The notes under the pieces: generated by a model
Database searches by the model: none
Told to the model about the DNA's origin: nothing
What the model saw: only the letters and a program-made list of their open reading frames with translations
Source: Weizmannia acidilactici
GTDB taxonomy: Bacteria; Bacillota; Bacilli; Bacillales; Bacillaceae_C
NCBI RefSeq assembly: GCF_008974185.1
Contig: NZ_BKZP01000003.1
Span: forward strand, 1-64,000
Direction of reading: 5' to 3'
DNA length: 64,000 bases
In this document: positions 1 through 8,791 of the stretch, in pieces
How the letters are laid out: each line of letters starts with the position of its first letter
How positions within the stretch are numbered: position 1 is the first letter of the stretch
Made by a program: the position numbers and the translations under genes

Positions 1-72
1 TAATAACTGATGCCAATAAATTATAAAAAATGGTTATTATTCCAACAGTCTCTGATAACATTGCTTTGCATT

Positions 73-126
73 AAAAAAGGGGTGCCCCCGGGTCAGCTCA
101 CTGACTTTGGGGACAGCCCTTTTTCT
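73..126 (-). terminator. Terminator after fadE
   Basis: Read on the minus strand, a long hairpin follows the fadE stop codon. The inner stem GTCAG/CTGAC closes a TGAG loop, a second stem TGTCCCC/GGGGGCA is outside it, and an outer GGG/CCC with A/T runs ends in six T. It should end the fadNAE transcript. Confidence 0.75.
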
Positions 127-132
127 TTCATA

Positions 133-1917
133 TTACAGCACATAACGTTCGGCTTCGATGATTTTGTCGGCGGCTTCGCGTTTTTTCGAAATGACGTTTA
201 TCGGCGTGTGGCGCGTTAATTTGCGGAGCGCGGACAGCGTCATTTGCAATTGGTCGCCCTCCAGGCAGGCTGCAAGCGATTCTTTTGCAATTTGTTCTGA
301 CTGGTTGAACGCTTCTTGTGTGAAAATTTGCGTGTACAACAGTTTTTGTTGATGTTTGTCTACGCCTTCTTTGTTGATCGCTTTTTCTGTCCGGAGCACG
401 CAGGACTCGGCTGCATATACATTCGAAACGAGGTCGGCCACATTGGCGAGCAGTTCCTGTTCGTTTTCGAATTTCTTACCGAAAGTTTGCAGCGCCGTTC
501 CTGCCACAAGCAGCGCAATTTTTTTCATGTTCCTGACCAAATATTTTTCCTGTTCAAGCGGCTCATCGCCCACCTGGTCCGGCATCATCATCATCAATTC
601 TTCCTGCAGGCTTTGCGCTTTCTCGAGAAGTGGCAGTTCCCCTCTGAAAGCTTTTTTCACATACGTACCCGGCACGATCAGGCGGTTGATTTCGTTCGTT
701 CCTTCAAAAATCCGGTTGATGCGGGAGTCGCGATAAGCCCTCGATACTTCGTATTCATCCATGAATCCGTATCCGCCGTGGATTTGCACTGCTTCGTCGA
801 CAATATAGTCAAGCACTTCGGATGCAAAGAATTTGTTCAGCGAGCATTCAATCGCGTATTCTGCGATCGCATTGGCCACCGCGCGCCCGTCTTTTTCTTC
901 TTCCGGCGTAAAGTGGCTCATTCTTTCATCGAACAATCCGACTGTGCGGTATACAGAGCTTTCGGCTGCATACAATTTCGAAGCCATCGTGCCGAATTTT
1001 TCTTTCGTCAGGTTAAACTGGGAAATCGGCGTTTTGAACTGCTGGCGGCCGTTCGCATATTTTACGGCAATTTCCAATACATATTTGCTGGATCCGACTG
1101 CGCCGAGCCCTAATTTATAACGGCCGATATTTAAAATGTTGAACGCGATCTTATGCCCTTTGCCGATTTCGCCGAGCACATTTTCCACCGGAACCTGCAC
1201 GTCCTCAAGAATAAGGGTTCTCGTGGAAGACGATTTGATCCCCATTTTCTTTTCTTCCGCACCGGTCGAAACGCCCGGGAAAGTGCGTTCCACGATAAAG
1301 GCCGTGAATTTGTCGCCGTCCACCTGCGCATAAACGGTGAAGACATCTGCAAATCCCGCGTTCGTGATCCATTGTTTTTCCCCATTTAAAATATAGTGGG
1401 TACCGGCTTCGTTTAATCTCGCCGTCGTTTTGGCGCTGCGTGCATCCGATCCGGAGCTTGGCTCAGTTAAGGCATAGGCGGCAATCCATTCTCCCGTTGC
1501 CAGTTTCGGCAAATATTTTTTCTTTTGTTCTTCGTTTCCAAATAAAACGATCGGAAGCGACCCGATGCCGACATGGGCGCCGTGGGAAATTGCAAATCCG
1601 CCGGCCTTGGCGATTTTTTCGGAAATCAAAGCGGAGCTCACTTTATCAAGGGCAAGGCCGCCGTATTCTTCCGGGACATCGGCGCTTAAAAGCCCGAGTT
1701 CGCCGGCTTTTTTCAATAATTTGACGGAACGGTCGAATTCATGGTTTTCCAAGTATTCCACTTGCGGTATGACTTCATTGTTCGTGTAGTCTTCCGCCGT
1801 TTTGGCAATCATTTTTTGTTCTTCGGAAAGTTCTTCGAGCGTAAACACTTGTTCCGGTGTAATGTCGTCGATTAAGAAACTGCCGCCTTTTACAAATTCT
1901 TCAGTTTGGTTTGCCAT
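133..1917 (-). CDS. fadE: Acyl-CoA dehydrogenase FadE
   Basis: Flavin-dependent first step of fatty-acid beta-oxidation: acyl-CoA to trans-2-enoyl-CoA. The 594-residue protein has the acyl-CoA dehydrogenase N-terminal, middle and C-terminal domains plus an extra C-terminal extension typical of the YusJ/FadE group. Visible motifs are ALTEPSSGSDA (middle domain, near residue 150) and RIFEGTNEIN (near 400), whose Glu is the expected catalytic base. A clear AAGGGAGGA ribosome site precedes the ATG. It is the last gene of the minus-strand fadN-fadA-fadE operon, about 100 nt after fadA, and should be controlled from the FadR-boxed promoter upstream of fadN. Family assignment is secure; chain-length preference cannot be read from sequence. 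Confidence 0.95.
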   Translation of the reverse strand: MANQTEEFVKGGSFLIDDITPEQVFTLEELSEEQKMIAKTAEDYTNNEVIPQVEYLENHEFDRSVKLLKKAGELGLLSADVPEEYGGLALDKVSSALISEKIAKAGGFAISHGAHVGIGSLPIVLFGNEEQKKKYLPKLATGEWIAAYALTEPSSGSDARSAKTTARLNEAGTHYILNGEKQWITNAGFADVFTVYAQVDGDKFTAFIVERTFPGVSTGAEEKKMGIKSSSTRTLILEDVQVPVENVLGEIGKGHKIAFNILNIGRYKLGLGAVGSSKYVLEIAVKYANGRQQFKTPISQFNLTKEKFGTMASKLYAAESSVYRTVGLFDERMSHFTPEEEKDGRAVANAIAEYAIECSLNKFFASEVLDYIVDEAVQIHGGYGFMDEYEVSRAYRDSRINRIFEGTNEINRLIVPGTYVKKAFRGELPLLEKAQSLQEELMMMMPDQVGDEPLEQEKYLVRNMKKIALLVAGTALQTFGKKFENEQELLANVADLVSNVYAAESCVLRTEKAINKEGVDKHQQKLLYTQIFTQEAFNQSEQIAKESLAACLEGDQLQMTLSALRKLTRHTPINVISKKREAADKIIEAERYVL

Positions 1918-2016
1918 TTCAAATTCCTCCCTTTTCGTATTTCAAATTCGAATGCGGGATGCGGCTCCGGCCCCTTCAAGGGATCAAACTTGCCGAAAGT
2001 TTCCGGACCGCCCCTT

Positions 2017-3195
2017 TTATGAAACGAGTTCAAACACGCCGGCTGCGCCCATGCCGCCGCCAATACACATCGTGACGACGCCGAACTGCACATTTCTCCG
2101 CTTCATTTCATGCGCAAGTGAGAGGGTTAATTTTGCGCCTGTGCAGCCGAGCGGGTGGCCAAGGGCAATAGCGCCGCCGTTGACATTGACAATATCTTCG
2201 TCAAGGCCGAGCTGGCGGATGACCTGGATCGACTGTGAAGCGAATGCTTCGTTTAATTCAAACAGCCCGATATCCTCAAGGTTTAAACCTGCCAGTTTCA
2301 AAGCTTTCGGTACGGCTTCCACCGGGCCGATTCCCATGATTTCAGGGCGGACACCTGCAACCGCAAATGAGCGAAATTTCAGAAGTGGCTTCAGGCCAAG
2401 GGATTCGGCTTTTTCTTTATCCATTAGCATGACCGCGGCGGCGCCGTCGCTTGTTTGCGACGAGTTGCCGGCCGTAACGGTGCCGTTTACCGAAAATGCC
2501 GGACGCAGTTTTGCGAGCGTTTCCAAGTTTGTATCCGGACGGACGCCTTCATCCTGCGAAAATACAACCTTTTTTTCAATGAGTTCGTTATCGTCGTTCA
2601 CCGTACGGATCGTGACATCGACCGGGACGATTTCCTCATTAAATTTGCCTTCCGCAATGGCTCTCGCCGCTTTTTGGTGGCTACGCACGCTGAACGCATC
2701 CTGGTCTTCGCGGCTGACGCCGAATCGTTTCGCGACTTCTTCAGCCGTATGCCCCATACTCATATAATATTCCGGCGCCGTTTCCGCGAGCCTCACATTC
2801 GGGCGGACAACATGCCCCATCATCGGGACAAGGCTCATCGATTCCGCCCCGCCGGCGATAACCGTATCGGAATGGCCGAGCATAATCCTTTCCGCGCCGT
2901 AAGCGATCGCCTGCAGCCCGGATGAGCAGTAGCGGTTAATCGTGATTGCCGGCACCGTTTCCGCGAGCCCCGCCAAAACCCCGATATTGCGCGCCATGTT
3001 CATGCCTTGCTCCGCTTCCGGCATGGCGCAGCCGATAATCAAATCATCAATATTCCCTTCATAGTTGCCGGCGCGTTTTAACGTTTCTTTTACGACCAAC
3101 GCGCCCAAATCGTCCGGCCTGACTGTTGCCAGCGTCCCTTTTTTTGCTTTGCCGACCGGCGTTCTCGCACCTGCCACAATGACAGCTTCCCTCAT
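2017..3195 (-). CDS. fadA: Acetyl-CoA C-acyltransferase FadA
   Basis: Thiolase that cleaves 3-ketoacyl-CoA to acetyl-CoA and a shortened acyl-CoA, the last beta-oxidation step. Thiolase signatures are all present: NRYCSSGLQ with the nucleophilic Cys near residue 88, GGAIALGHPLGCTGA with the active-site His, and the C-terminal CIGGGMGAAG with the second Cys. The frame is open ten codons further upstream, but the ATG at 3195 has an AAAGAGGGG ribosome site at proper spacing and gives 392 residues, close to B. subtilis FadA, so I chose it. It lies 44 nt after fadN in the same operon, and together the three genes form a complete beta-oxidation cycle. Confidence 0.95.
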   Translation of the reverse strand: MREAVIVAGARTPVGKAKKGTLATVRPDDLGALVVKETLKRAGNYEGNIDDLIIGCAMPEAEQGMNMARNIGVLAGLAETVPAITINRYCSSGLQAIAYGAERIMLGHSDTVIAGGAESMSLVPMMGHVVRPNVRLAETAPEYYMSMGHTAEEVAKRFGVSREDQDAFSVRSHQKAARAIAEGKFNEEIVPVDVTIRTVNDDNELIEKKVVFSQDEGVRPDTNLETLAKLRPAFSVNGTVTAGNSSQTSDGAAAVMLMDKEKAESLGLKPLLKFRSFAVAGVRPEIMGIGPVEAVPKALKLAGLNLEDIGLFELNEAFASQSIQVIRQLGLDEDIVNVNGGAIALGHPLGCTGAKLTLSLAHEMKRRNVQFGVVTMCIGGGMGAAGVFELVS

Positions 3196-3239
3196 CGATT
3201 TCCCCTCTTTCCGTGTTTTTGCCAAAAAATTAGTTAAAA

Positions 3240-5624
3240 TTAGTTTCTTAACGGTTTTCCTTTTAGCAGCATGTGCTGCATCCGCTGCTGTGTTTTCGGC
3301 TGGGCGATCAAGCTTAAGAAGGCTTCCCTTTCCAAATCCAGCAAGTATTGTTCATCTACTTTTGTCCCAAATGGCACTTTCCCGCCCGAAAGCACGTATG
3401 CAATCTTTTTCGCGATCTCCAAATCGTATTCAGAAATATAACCGGACAGATACATCTGCTGCGCCCCAAGCAAAAGCGCCGCATAACCTGTTTCCCCGAC
3501 GACCGGGATTTTTTCGCGGACAGGCGGTCTGTAACCGGATTCAACCAAATGCAGCACCGCCCGTTTTGCATCGTAGATCAGGTGGTCCGGATTGGAACTG
3601 ATGCCGTCCGTCTGATCGAGGAAGCCGTTTTCGCGCGCTTCTTCGGCGGATGTGGACACTTTTGCCGTCGCGATCGTTTCAAAGACTCTGTTGGCAACAT
3701 TTTGCAGGTCAAACTGCACACCTTTCGGGATATTTTTCAAGTGCTTCATGTACAGCTCTTTATTGCCGCCTCCGCCCGGAAGCAGCCCGACCCCGGTTTC
3801 CACAAGGCCCATATACGTTTCACTTGCCGCCTGGATGTGCGCCGTGTGCAGACAAACTTCAGCACCCCCGCCGAGCGCCATCTGGAACGGCGCGGCGACA
3901 ACCGGCTTCCAGCTGTATTTGATTTTCATCATCGTATTTTGGAACTGGCGGACGACCATATCGAGTTCAAAAATGTTGTCATCCTGCGCTTCCATAAGCA
4001 TTAACGCCAGGTTCGCCCCGACGCAGAAGTTTTTGCCCTGGTTGCCGATGACAAGCCCTTTGTAATTTTTCTCCACTTCATCTATCGCAAAATTGATCAT
4101 TTGCAAAATATCGAGCCCGATGGCATTGCTTTTCGAATGGAATTCAAGCAGGAGCACCCCGTCGCCGATATCAATCAGGCTGGCGCCGGCATTTTCTTTG
4201 ATGGTTTTACCTTGTTTTTTCAAAGCTTTCAGGCTGATTTCTTTCGGGTTCGTTTCCACGGCTTTGTATTCGCCGTTATCGTAATAGAAAACAACGCCGT
4301 TTTCTTCTTTGTAAAAAGAGGTAAAGCCTTTATCGAGCATTTCTTTTACCCAGCCCGGCACCCGGATGCCGTCCAGCTCCATTTTCTGCACGGATTTTCC
4401 AACGCCAATCGCATCCCATGTTTCAAACGGCCCGTAGCTCCAGCCGAACCCCCATTTCATCGCCCGGTCGATCGAAACGATATCATCGGCAATGGTGCCG
4501 GTCAGTTCCGCCGTATAAGCGAGACACGGGGCGAGGATGTTCCAGAGCAGCCGGCCGGCGCGGTCATCTGCGTAGATGATGGTTTTTATTTTATTGGCAG
4601 CGCCTTTTACCTGCTGGGCCGCTTTTAAAGAAGCCGCTTTCATTTTTGTGCGCTCTCCGTATTCCATTGTTTCAGGATCCAGTTCATAAATGTCTTTGCC
4701 TTTTTTCACATAAAAGCCCTGACCGGTTTTGCTGCCGAGCCATCCTTTTTCAACGAGTTTGTGCATAAAATCCGGTACTTTAAAGATTTCTTTTTCTTCA
4801 CCGCCGACTTTTTCATATACGTTTTTTGCAACATGGACAAACGTATCGATGCCGACGACATCAAGCGTCCTGAACGTCGCGCTTTTCGGGCGCCCGATAA
4901 CCGGGCCCGTAATGGAATCGACTTCCCCGATCGTATAACCACCTTTTATCATTTCGCGGACAGTGACAAGCAGGCCATATGTGCCGATGCGGTTGCCGAT
5001 AAAGTTTGGCGTATCCTTTGCGATGACGACGCCTTTTCCGAGCACGTCTTCACCAAACTGTTTCATAAAAGCAACGACTTCCGGATCGGTATCGGCCGTC
5101 GGAATCACTTCCAGCAGTTTCAAATAGCGCGGCGGGTTGAAAAAGTGGGTGCCGAGGAAATGCTTTTTAAAATCTTCGCTCCTCCCTTCCGCCATTGCTT
5201 CGATCGAAATTCCGGACGTGTTCGAGCTCACGATCGTGCCCGGCCGGCGGTATTGGTCGACTTTTTCAAACACGGATTTTTTAATGTCCAAACGTTCCAC
5301 AACCACTTCGATGATCCAATCCGCTTCTTTTAAACGGCCGATATCATCTTCCAAATTCCCCGCTTCGATCAAAGACAGGCTTTTTTTTGAAGTGAGCGGG
5401 GCCGGTTTCTGCTTCAGCAGTTTTTTGAGCGCGGTTAGGCTGAAGCGGTTCCTGACATCTTTGTCTTCCAATGTTAACCCCTTTGTTTTCTCCTCTTCTG
5501 TCAGACCGTTCGGGACGATATCCAGCAAAAGTGTTGGGATCCCGATGTTTGCCAGATGTGCGGCAATTCCAGATCCCATTACGCCGGAACCGAGAACGGC
5601 CGCTTTTTTAATGTTATACCGCAT
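3240..5624 (-). CDS. fadN: 3-hydroxyacyl-CoA dehydrogenase/enoyl-CoA hydratase FadN
   Basis: Bifunctional beta-oxidation enzyme of 794 residues. The N-terminal half is a 3-hydroxyacyl-CoA dehydrogenase with the NAD-binding glycine motif GSGVMGSGIAAHLA at residues 12-25 and the HCDH signature around DTPNFIGNRIG near 205. The C-terminal part (from about residue 470) is a crotonase fold with GGGAEVCLH and ETGVGLLPGGGG. It hydrates enoyl-CoA and oxidises the 3-hydroxy product for FadA. The ATG has an AAAGGGG ribosome site seven bases away. First gene of the fadN-fadA-fadE operon; the promoter directly upstream carries a FadR box. The order and size match B. subtilis yusL (fadN). Confidence 0.95.
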   Translation of the reverse strand: MRYNIKKAAVLGSGVMGSGIAAHLANIGIPTLLLDIVPNGLTEEEKTKGLTLEDKDVRNRFSLTALKKLLKQKPAPLTSKKSLSLIEAGNLEDDIGRLKEADWIIEVVVERLDIKKSVFEKVDQYRRPGTIVSSNTSGISIEAMAEGRSEDFKKHFLGTHFFNPPRYLKLLEVIPTADTDPEVVAFMKQFGEDVLGKGVVIAKDTPNFIGNRIGTYGLLVTVREMIKGGYTIGEVDSITGPVIGRPKSATFRTLDVVGIDTFVHVAKNVYEKVGGEEKEIFKVPDFMHKLVEKGWLGSKTGQGFYVKKGKDIYELDPETMEYGERTKMKAASLKAAQQVKGAANKIKTIIYADDRAGRLLWNILAPCLAYTAELTGTIADDIVSIDRAMKWGFGWSYGPFETWDAIGVGKSVQKMELDGIRVPGWVKEMLDKGFTSFYKEENGVVFYYDNGEYKAVETNPKEISLKALKKQGKTIKENAGASLIDIGDGVLLLEFHSKSNAIGLDILQMINFAIDEVEKNYKGLVIGNQGKNFCVGANLALMLMEAQDDNIFELDMVVRQFQNTMMKIKYSWKPVVAAPFQMALGGGAEVCLHTAHIQAASETYMGLVETGVGLLPGGGGNKELYMKHLKNIPKGVQFDLQNVANRVFETIATAKVSTSAEEARENGFLDQTDGISSNPDHLIYDAKRAVLHLVESGYRPPVREKIPVVGETGYAALLLGAQQMYLSGYISEYDLEIAKKIAYVLSGGKVPFGTKVDEQYLLDLEREAFLSLIAQPKTQQRMQHMLLKGKPLRN

Positions 5625-5649
5625 AATGCATCCCCTTTCGACAATCTTT

Positions 5650-5672
5650 TGAATGAATACTCATTCATTATA
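5650..5672 (-). promoter_or_regulatory. fadN promoter with FadR operator
   Basis: On the minus strand a TATAAT -10 element (5672-5667) is followed directly by the palindrome TGAATGAATACTCATTCA (5650-5667). This fits the B. subtilis FadR (YsiA, TetR family) operator pattern TGAATGAnTAnTCATTCA as I know it. Its position just after the -10 implies repression by steric block, relieved by long-chain acyl-CoA. The -35 region is weak. The FadR gene is not in this window. Confidence 0.85.
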
Positions 5673-5835
5673 CTTTTTAAAAAAATAACGCTTTCAGCTT
5701 TTCTAATAATAATATATACGAATTTTTCCGTCCTATCAATCACTTATTCTCAAAAAATGACCATTTTTTAAAATTTTTTATGTTCCGCGCCGATTTGGAC
5801 AAGATAAACCCGCAAGCCGATGAGGAGGTGGAAAC

Positions 5836-5967
5836 ATGGCAAAATTAAAGAAAAACCCATCTAAAGCAGGCGTCAGTGCAGCAAGCGTAAAAGGCAACGC
5901 CGGACCGACAATCGAAGCGGACGGCGGTGGTAAAGTGAACAGCCAGAACAACCAGTACAAAAAATAG
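5836..5967 (+). CDS. yuzL: YuzL-like small protein
   Basis: A 43-residue basic, low-complexity protein beginning MAKLKKNPSKAGVSAASV, with a Gly/Asn/Gln-rich tail ending QNNQYKK. This matches what I recall of the YuzL family (small Bacillus proteins of unknown function, with a look reminiscent of small spore proteins). In B. subtilis yuzL sits between fadM and yusN; here it sits between the fad operon and yusN, supporting the call. A strong GAGGAGG ribosome site ends six bases before the ATG. No function should be assumed. Likely sporulation-associated by location only. Confidence 0.8.
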   Translation: MAKLKKNPSKAGVSAASVKGNAGPTIEADGGGKVNSQNNQYKK

Positions 5968-6040
5968 CAGCCCTGCCCTGCATAAGATGCGCTACTCTTT
6001 CAAACAATAGGAAAAGACATGTAATAAAGGAGGAACAATC

Positions 6041-6298
6041 ATGCAACAGCAGCCTTTTTCACAGCAGCAAAACGCGCAAATGAATTACAGCGCTCCACCA
6101 CAGGTAATGTCGACAAAAGATTTGGCATATGTGAATGATATGCTGGCATGGAATCTGCTTGCAATGAAAAAAGCGCATGATGCCGCCATGCGCTGCCGGG
6201 ACATTGAATTAAAAACGGTTTTTGAAGCGTGCGGGCAAATGCACCAGCGCCATTACCTGCAGATCATGGGGCATTTGAACAACCACCTGCAGCAGTAA
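6041..6298 (+). CDS. yusN: YusN/CotF-family spore coat protein
   Basis: An 85-residue protein with a Gln/Asn-rich N-terminus, then a helical core starting STKDLAYVNDMLAWNLLAMKK. The DLxYxNDMLxWN pattern and C-terminal Gln-rich end are typical of CotF-family coat proteins (ferritin-like helical pair). AAAGGAGGAAC precedes the ATG. The second, related gene starts about 40 nt downstream, so the two form a tandem pair likely cotranscribed late in sporulation; I could not identify a convincing SigE or SigK promoter in the short upstream gap. Confidence 0.85.
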   Translation: MQQQPFSQQQNAQMNYSAPPQVMSTKDLAYVNDMLAWNLLAMKKAHDAAMRCRDIELKTVFEACGQMHQRHYLQIMGHLNNHLQQ

Positions 6299-6336
6299 CA
6301 GGCGGCCCTTAATCCACTAGATGAGGAGGCATGAAG

Positions 6337-6672
6337 ATGGACAACCAGCAAAAAATTCAAAACCCGAAAACGCAGGTCCCCGAAACGCCGGAGATGAACG
6401 ACCGCGACCTCGCTTATGACCTGCTTTCCATGGAAAAATACATGACGGCTTCCTATAATACGGCAATGAATGAAGCGAGTCACGAAGCGCTGTACCGCGA
6501 TCTCCTTTCCATTTTCACGGAAACACAAAACCAGCAGCGCAAACTGTACGAATTGATGTTCAAAAGAGGATGGTATAGTCTTGAAGCGGCGGAGCAGCAG
6601 AAACTGCAGCAATCTTACCAGCAGCATCAGGGCTACGCGTCGCAGTTCCCGTACGGAGGCCAGGTGCAGTGA
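6337..6672 (+). CDS. CotF-family spore coat protein
   Basis: A 111-residue relative of the preceding gene. After a short Gln/Pro-rich leader comes MNDRDLAYDLLSMEKYMTAS, the CotF-type helical region, and a C-terminus rich in Gln, Tyr and Gly. Two in-frame ATGs exist, at 6331 and 6337. The GGAGG at 6325-6329 is only one base from the first but seven from the second, so I took the second. It overlaps no other gene and ends just before a strong bidirectional terminator. Coat location is inferred from family, not shown. Confidence 0.8.
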   Translation: MDNQQKIQNPKTQVPETPEMNDRDLAYDLLSMEKYMTASYNTAMNEASHEALYRDLLSIFTETQNQQRKLYELMFKRGWYSLEAAEQQKLQQSYQQHQGYASQFPYGGQVQ

Positions 6673-6674
6673 TC

Positions 6675-6709
6675 AAAAGCAGGCGGGGCCATAAGCCCCG
6701 CCTGCTTTT
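6675..6709. terminator. Bidirectional terminator, coat gene / rodA
   Basis: A perfect 15-bp stem, with AAAAGCAGGCGGGGC pairing to its complement across a five-base loop CATAA, flanked by A and T runs. It serves the plus-strand coat genes and the converging minus-strand rodA-like gene, whose stop codon touches it. Confidence 0.95.
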
Positions 6710-7857
6710 TAATTCTCGCTCGAAAACATATATTTTTTATAATGGTAACGGATGGAAAAAATAAACCCAACCGAGAGCATATTGCCCATCAGCGAGCTGC
6801 CCCCGTAGCTGATAAACGGAAGCGGAATCCCGGTGATCGGCAATACCTGGATCGTCATGCCGATGTTTTCGAATACGTGGAACGTAATCATTGAAATGAC
6901 GCCCGCGCAAATGTACGTGTAAAAATCATTTTTCGTTTCAAGCCCAGCTTTGATAATATGGTAAATTAACATAAAAAACAAGCCGATGACGATGCTTCCG
7001 CCAATGAAGCCGAACTGTTCCCCGATGACGCTGAAAATAAAGTCCGTCTGGTTTTCCGGAAGATTGACTTCCGTCGTGCCGAGCCCTTTCCCAAATGTCT
7101 GCCCCGACCCGATCGCCATTAAAGACTTGATCAAATGGTAACCGTCCGTCGTAGAATAGTTGTACGGATCAAGCCAGGCATAAATCCGGCCGAACTGGTA
7201 TTGGCGGACGCCGAGGTAGGTTTCAAGTATCTTCGGGTTCCAGAGGACAAAATAAAAAATGACCGCAACAAGTGCCGCACCGCCGCCGAAAATCGGAAGG
7301 AGCAGTTTCCACGTGATCCCCGACACAAAAACGAGCCCGAAAAAGATGGCAATAAACACCAAAGTGGTTCCCAAATCCTGGGAAATAGTCAGCATCAGCG
7401 GCACAAAAAGACATAAGCCGAGCTTGATAAACAGCCAAAAATCGGATTTTACTGTCCGGTTCAGCACTTTTTGGTTATGGTCCGATATGAGCCGGGCCAT
7501 TGCCAAGATCAAAAACGGCTTCATGAATTCCGACGGTTGGAACGAACCGATGACCGGAAACACGAACCAGTTTTTTGCCCCTTTAATCACAGGGGCAATG
7601 GAGGCCGGCGCAATCATCAGCAAAACCAATAGAAGAATGCCAAGCCCGTAGCCGTACCAGGAAATTTTTTTCAGCTGTTCTGAATCCAGTCTGATGACAA
7701 GCGCAATCAGGCCGACGCCAATCATATAGAAAAGCGCTTGTTTTAATACAAAGCTGTGATTGGCAGTGTATATCGACACAAGGCTGACAATGCAGAACAA
7801 CATCAGCGTCAGGACAAGGCCGTAGTCAATTCTGGAATTATTATCGTGTGAAGCCAT
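6709..7857 (-). CDS. rodA: RodA-like SEDS peptidoglycan polymerase
   Basis: A 382-residue polytopic membrane protein of the SEDS family (RodA/FtsW/SpoVE), which polymerises lipid II into glycan strands for side-wall growth with a class B PBP partner. About ten membrane segments alternate with short loops. The conserved KGAKNWF tryptophan loop (near residue 95) and TDFIFSVIGE, whose Asp is essential in RodA proteins, are present, as is the C-terminal GIPLPFISYGGSS. The loop text IAPVIKGAK favours RodA over FtsW or SpoVE. An AGGTGAT ribosome site precedes the ATG. Monocistronic; ends at the shared terminator. The genome probably has further SEDS paralogues, so the RodA label is likely but not certain. 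Confidence 0.88.
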   Translation of the reverse strand: MASHDNNSRIDYGLVLTLMLFCIVSLVSIYTANHSFVLKQALFYMIGVGLIALVIRLDSEQLKKISWYGYGLGILLLVLLMIAPASIAPVIKGAKNWFVFPVIGSFQPSEFMKPFLILAMARLISDHNQKVLNRTVKSDFWLFIKLGLCLFVPLMLTISQDLGTTLVFIAIFFGLVFVSGITWKLLLPIFGGGAALVAVIFYFVLWNPKILETYLGVRQYQFGRIYAWLDPYNYSTTDGYHLIKSLMAIGSGQTFGKGLGTTEVNLPENQTDFIFSVIGEQFGFIGGSIVIGLFFMLIYHIIKAGLETKNDFYTYICAGVISMITFHVFENIGMTIQVLPITGIPLPFISYGGSSLMGNMLSVGFIFSIRYHYKKYMFSSEN

Positions 7858-7987
7858 TCAAATATCACCTATCTGCGTGCTTTAATGTCATAGCAAAAGA
7901 AAGCAGCCGGCCTGTAAAATCTATTTTTTAATGCATAAGGCAGGCGCGCAAAACGGAAACACTCATCGTTTTTTTCATACAAACTTT

Positions 7988-8015
7988 ATTATACATCATA
8001 CCGGCATAAGCACAA
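7988..8015 (-). promoter_or_regulatory. Likely sigma-A promoter for rodA-like gene
   Basis: On the minus strand TTGTGC (8015-8010) and a perfect TATAAT (7993-7988) are spaced 16 bp apart, with a leader of about 125 nt to the start codon. The rest of the 280-nt gap between this gene and the thioredoxin gene shows only the oppositely directed promoter below. Confidence 0.6.
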
Positions 8016-8067
8016 TCATTTTCCTTTTGGAAATATTTTTGAGGAGGCCGGCATCAGTTAAAAAAAA

Positions 8068-8096
8068 TTGAATCCTCCTGTTCTGCCGATTAAAAT
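8068..8096 (+). promoter_or_regulatory. Sigma-A promoter for thioredoxin-like gene
   Basis: TTGAAT (8068-8073), a 17-bp spacer and TAAAAT (8091-8096), each one base from consensus apart from one extra -35 mismatch, 42 nt before the ATG. Confidence 0.7.
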
Positions 8097-8138
8097 AGTA
8101 GGAAAGCGAAAAAATATCGATGGAGATGGTTATGATTT

Positions 8139-8459
8139 ATGGAACCGATCAAAAGCACAGAAGCGTTTAAAAAAATTACCAGGGGAAGCGATCCGGTCAT
8201 CGTAAAATTTTATGCGGATTGGTGCCCGGATTGCAAAGTAATGAATATGTTTATCGGGGATATCATCAAGGATTACCCGCAATACAAATGGTACGAAATC
8301 AACAGCGACGAGTTCCGCAGCATTGCGGATGAAAACCAAGTAATGGGCATCCCGAGCCTGCTCGTGTTTCAAAACGGCGAGAAAAAAGCGCACCTGCACA
8401 GCGCGAACGCAAAAACACCCGAACAGGTCCGCGAATTTTTGGATTCCGTTGCATTATAA
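8139..8459 (+). CDS. Thioredoxin-family protein
   Basis: A 106-residue cytoplasmic thioredoxin-fold protein. The active site is WCPDC (near residue 27) rather than thioredoxin's usual WCGPC, and the cis-Pro loop is GIPSLLVF. No signal peptide is visible. This WCPDC type is common among YtpP-like Bacillus proteins of uncertain partner; the CxxC should allow disulfide exchange. GGAGATGG lies nine bases before the ATG; an alternative ATG at 8132 is out of frame. It has its own promoter and terminator, so it is a single-gene unit. Confidence 0.85.
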   Translation: MEPIKSTEAFKKITRGSDPVIVKFYADWCPDCKVMNMFIGDIIKDYPQYKWYEINSDEFRSIADENQVMGIPSLLVFQNGEKKAHLHSANAKTPEQVREFLDSVAL

Positions 8460-8460
8460 A

Positions 8461-8487
8461 AAAAATCGGCCGCGTGCCGATTTTTTT
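8461..8487 (+). terminator. Terminator after thioredoxin-like gene
   Basis: AAAAATCGGC and GCCGATTTTT form a 10-bp stem with a five-base loop directly after the stop codon, running into seven T. Confidence 0.9.
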
Positions 8488-8647
8488 GCTGAGGGGCATC
8501 TCCCGCTTTGTACAGCTGCGGGCGCTATCGGCCGACGGTTCTGTCCTATGCAAGGCGGGTAATAGCCCGTCCCGCGCCTTGTTTCCTTTATCTTAGCCGA
8601 AGACAGTGAAATCCATCCCCCTGGCCGAGGCCCCTCCGTTTTTTATT

Positions 8648-8786
8648 GGCTCTGTTACATTATATTGTTGATTCCTGCGGGATAGCGGCAAGAAGAAACC
8701 CCTCGTGCTGAGATATCGAACGTGGCCCGCAGACGCAGGGAGCGAAGCGGATTTCGCGATCATCAACATTGATTACGAACATAACC
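8648..8786. repeat. Dispersed repeat, copy A (MITE-like)
   Basis: The 300-nt gap 8488-8790 has no gene. It holds a 139-nt element whose 25-nt ends (8648-8672 starting GGCTCTGTT, and 8762-8786) are imperfect inverted repeats, matching at about 16 of 25 positions, both keeping GTTGAT/ATCAAC. Inside are TTCCTGCGGGATAGCGGCAA and CGGATTTCGCGATCATCAAC, which recur near 24.77 kb and 45.6 kb. No transposase is encoded, so a non-autonomous element is the simplest reading. Confidence 0.6.
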
Positions 8787-8791
8787 TTTTA

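Noticed and set aside
79-89. Recurring GGGGTGCC string (also near 14.1 and 45.55 kb) as a repeat family
   Set aside because: At 79-89 it is explained by the fadE terminator stem and the other matches are too short to support a family.
316-1113. Open plus-strand frame of 265 codons opposite fadE
   Set aside because: It is antisense to a clearly coding gene, has no ribosome site and a His/Phe/Arg-rich composition typical of a reverse-strand shadow.
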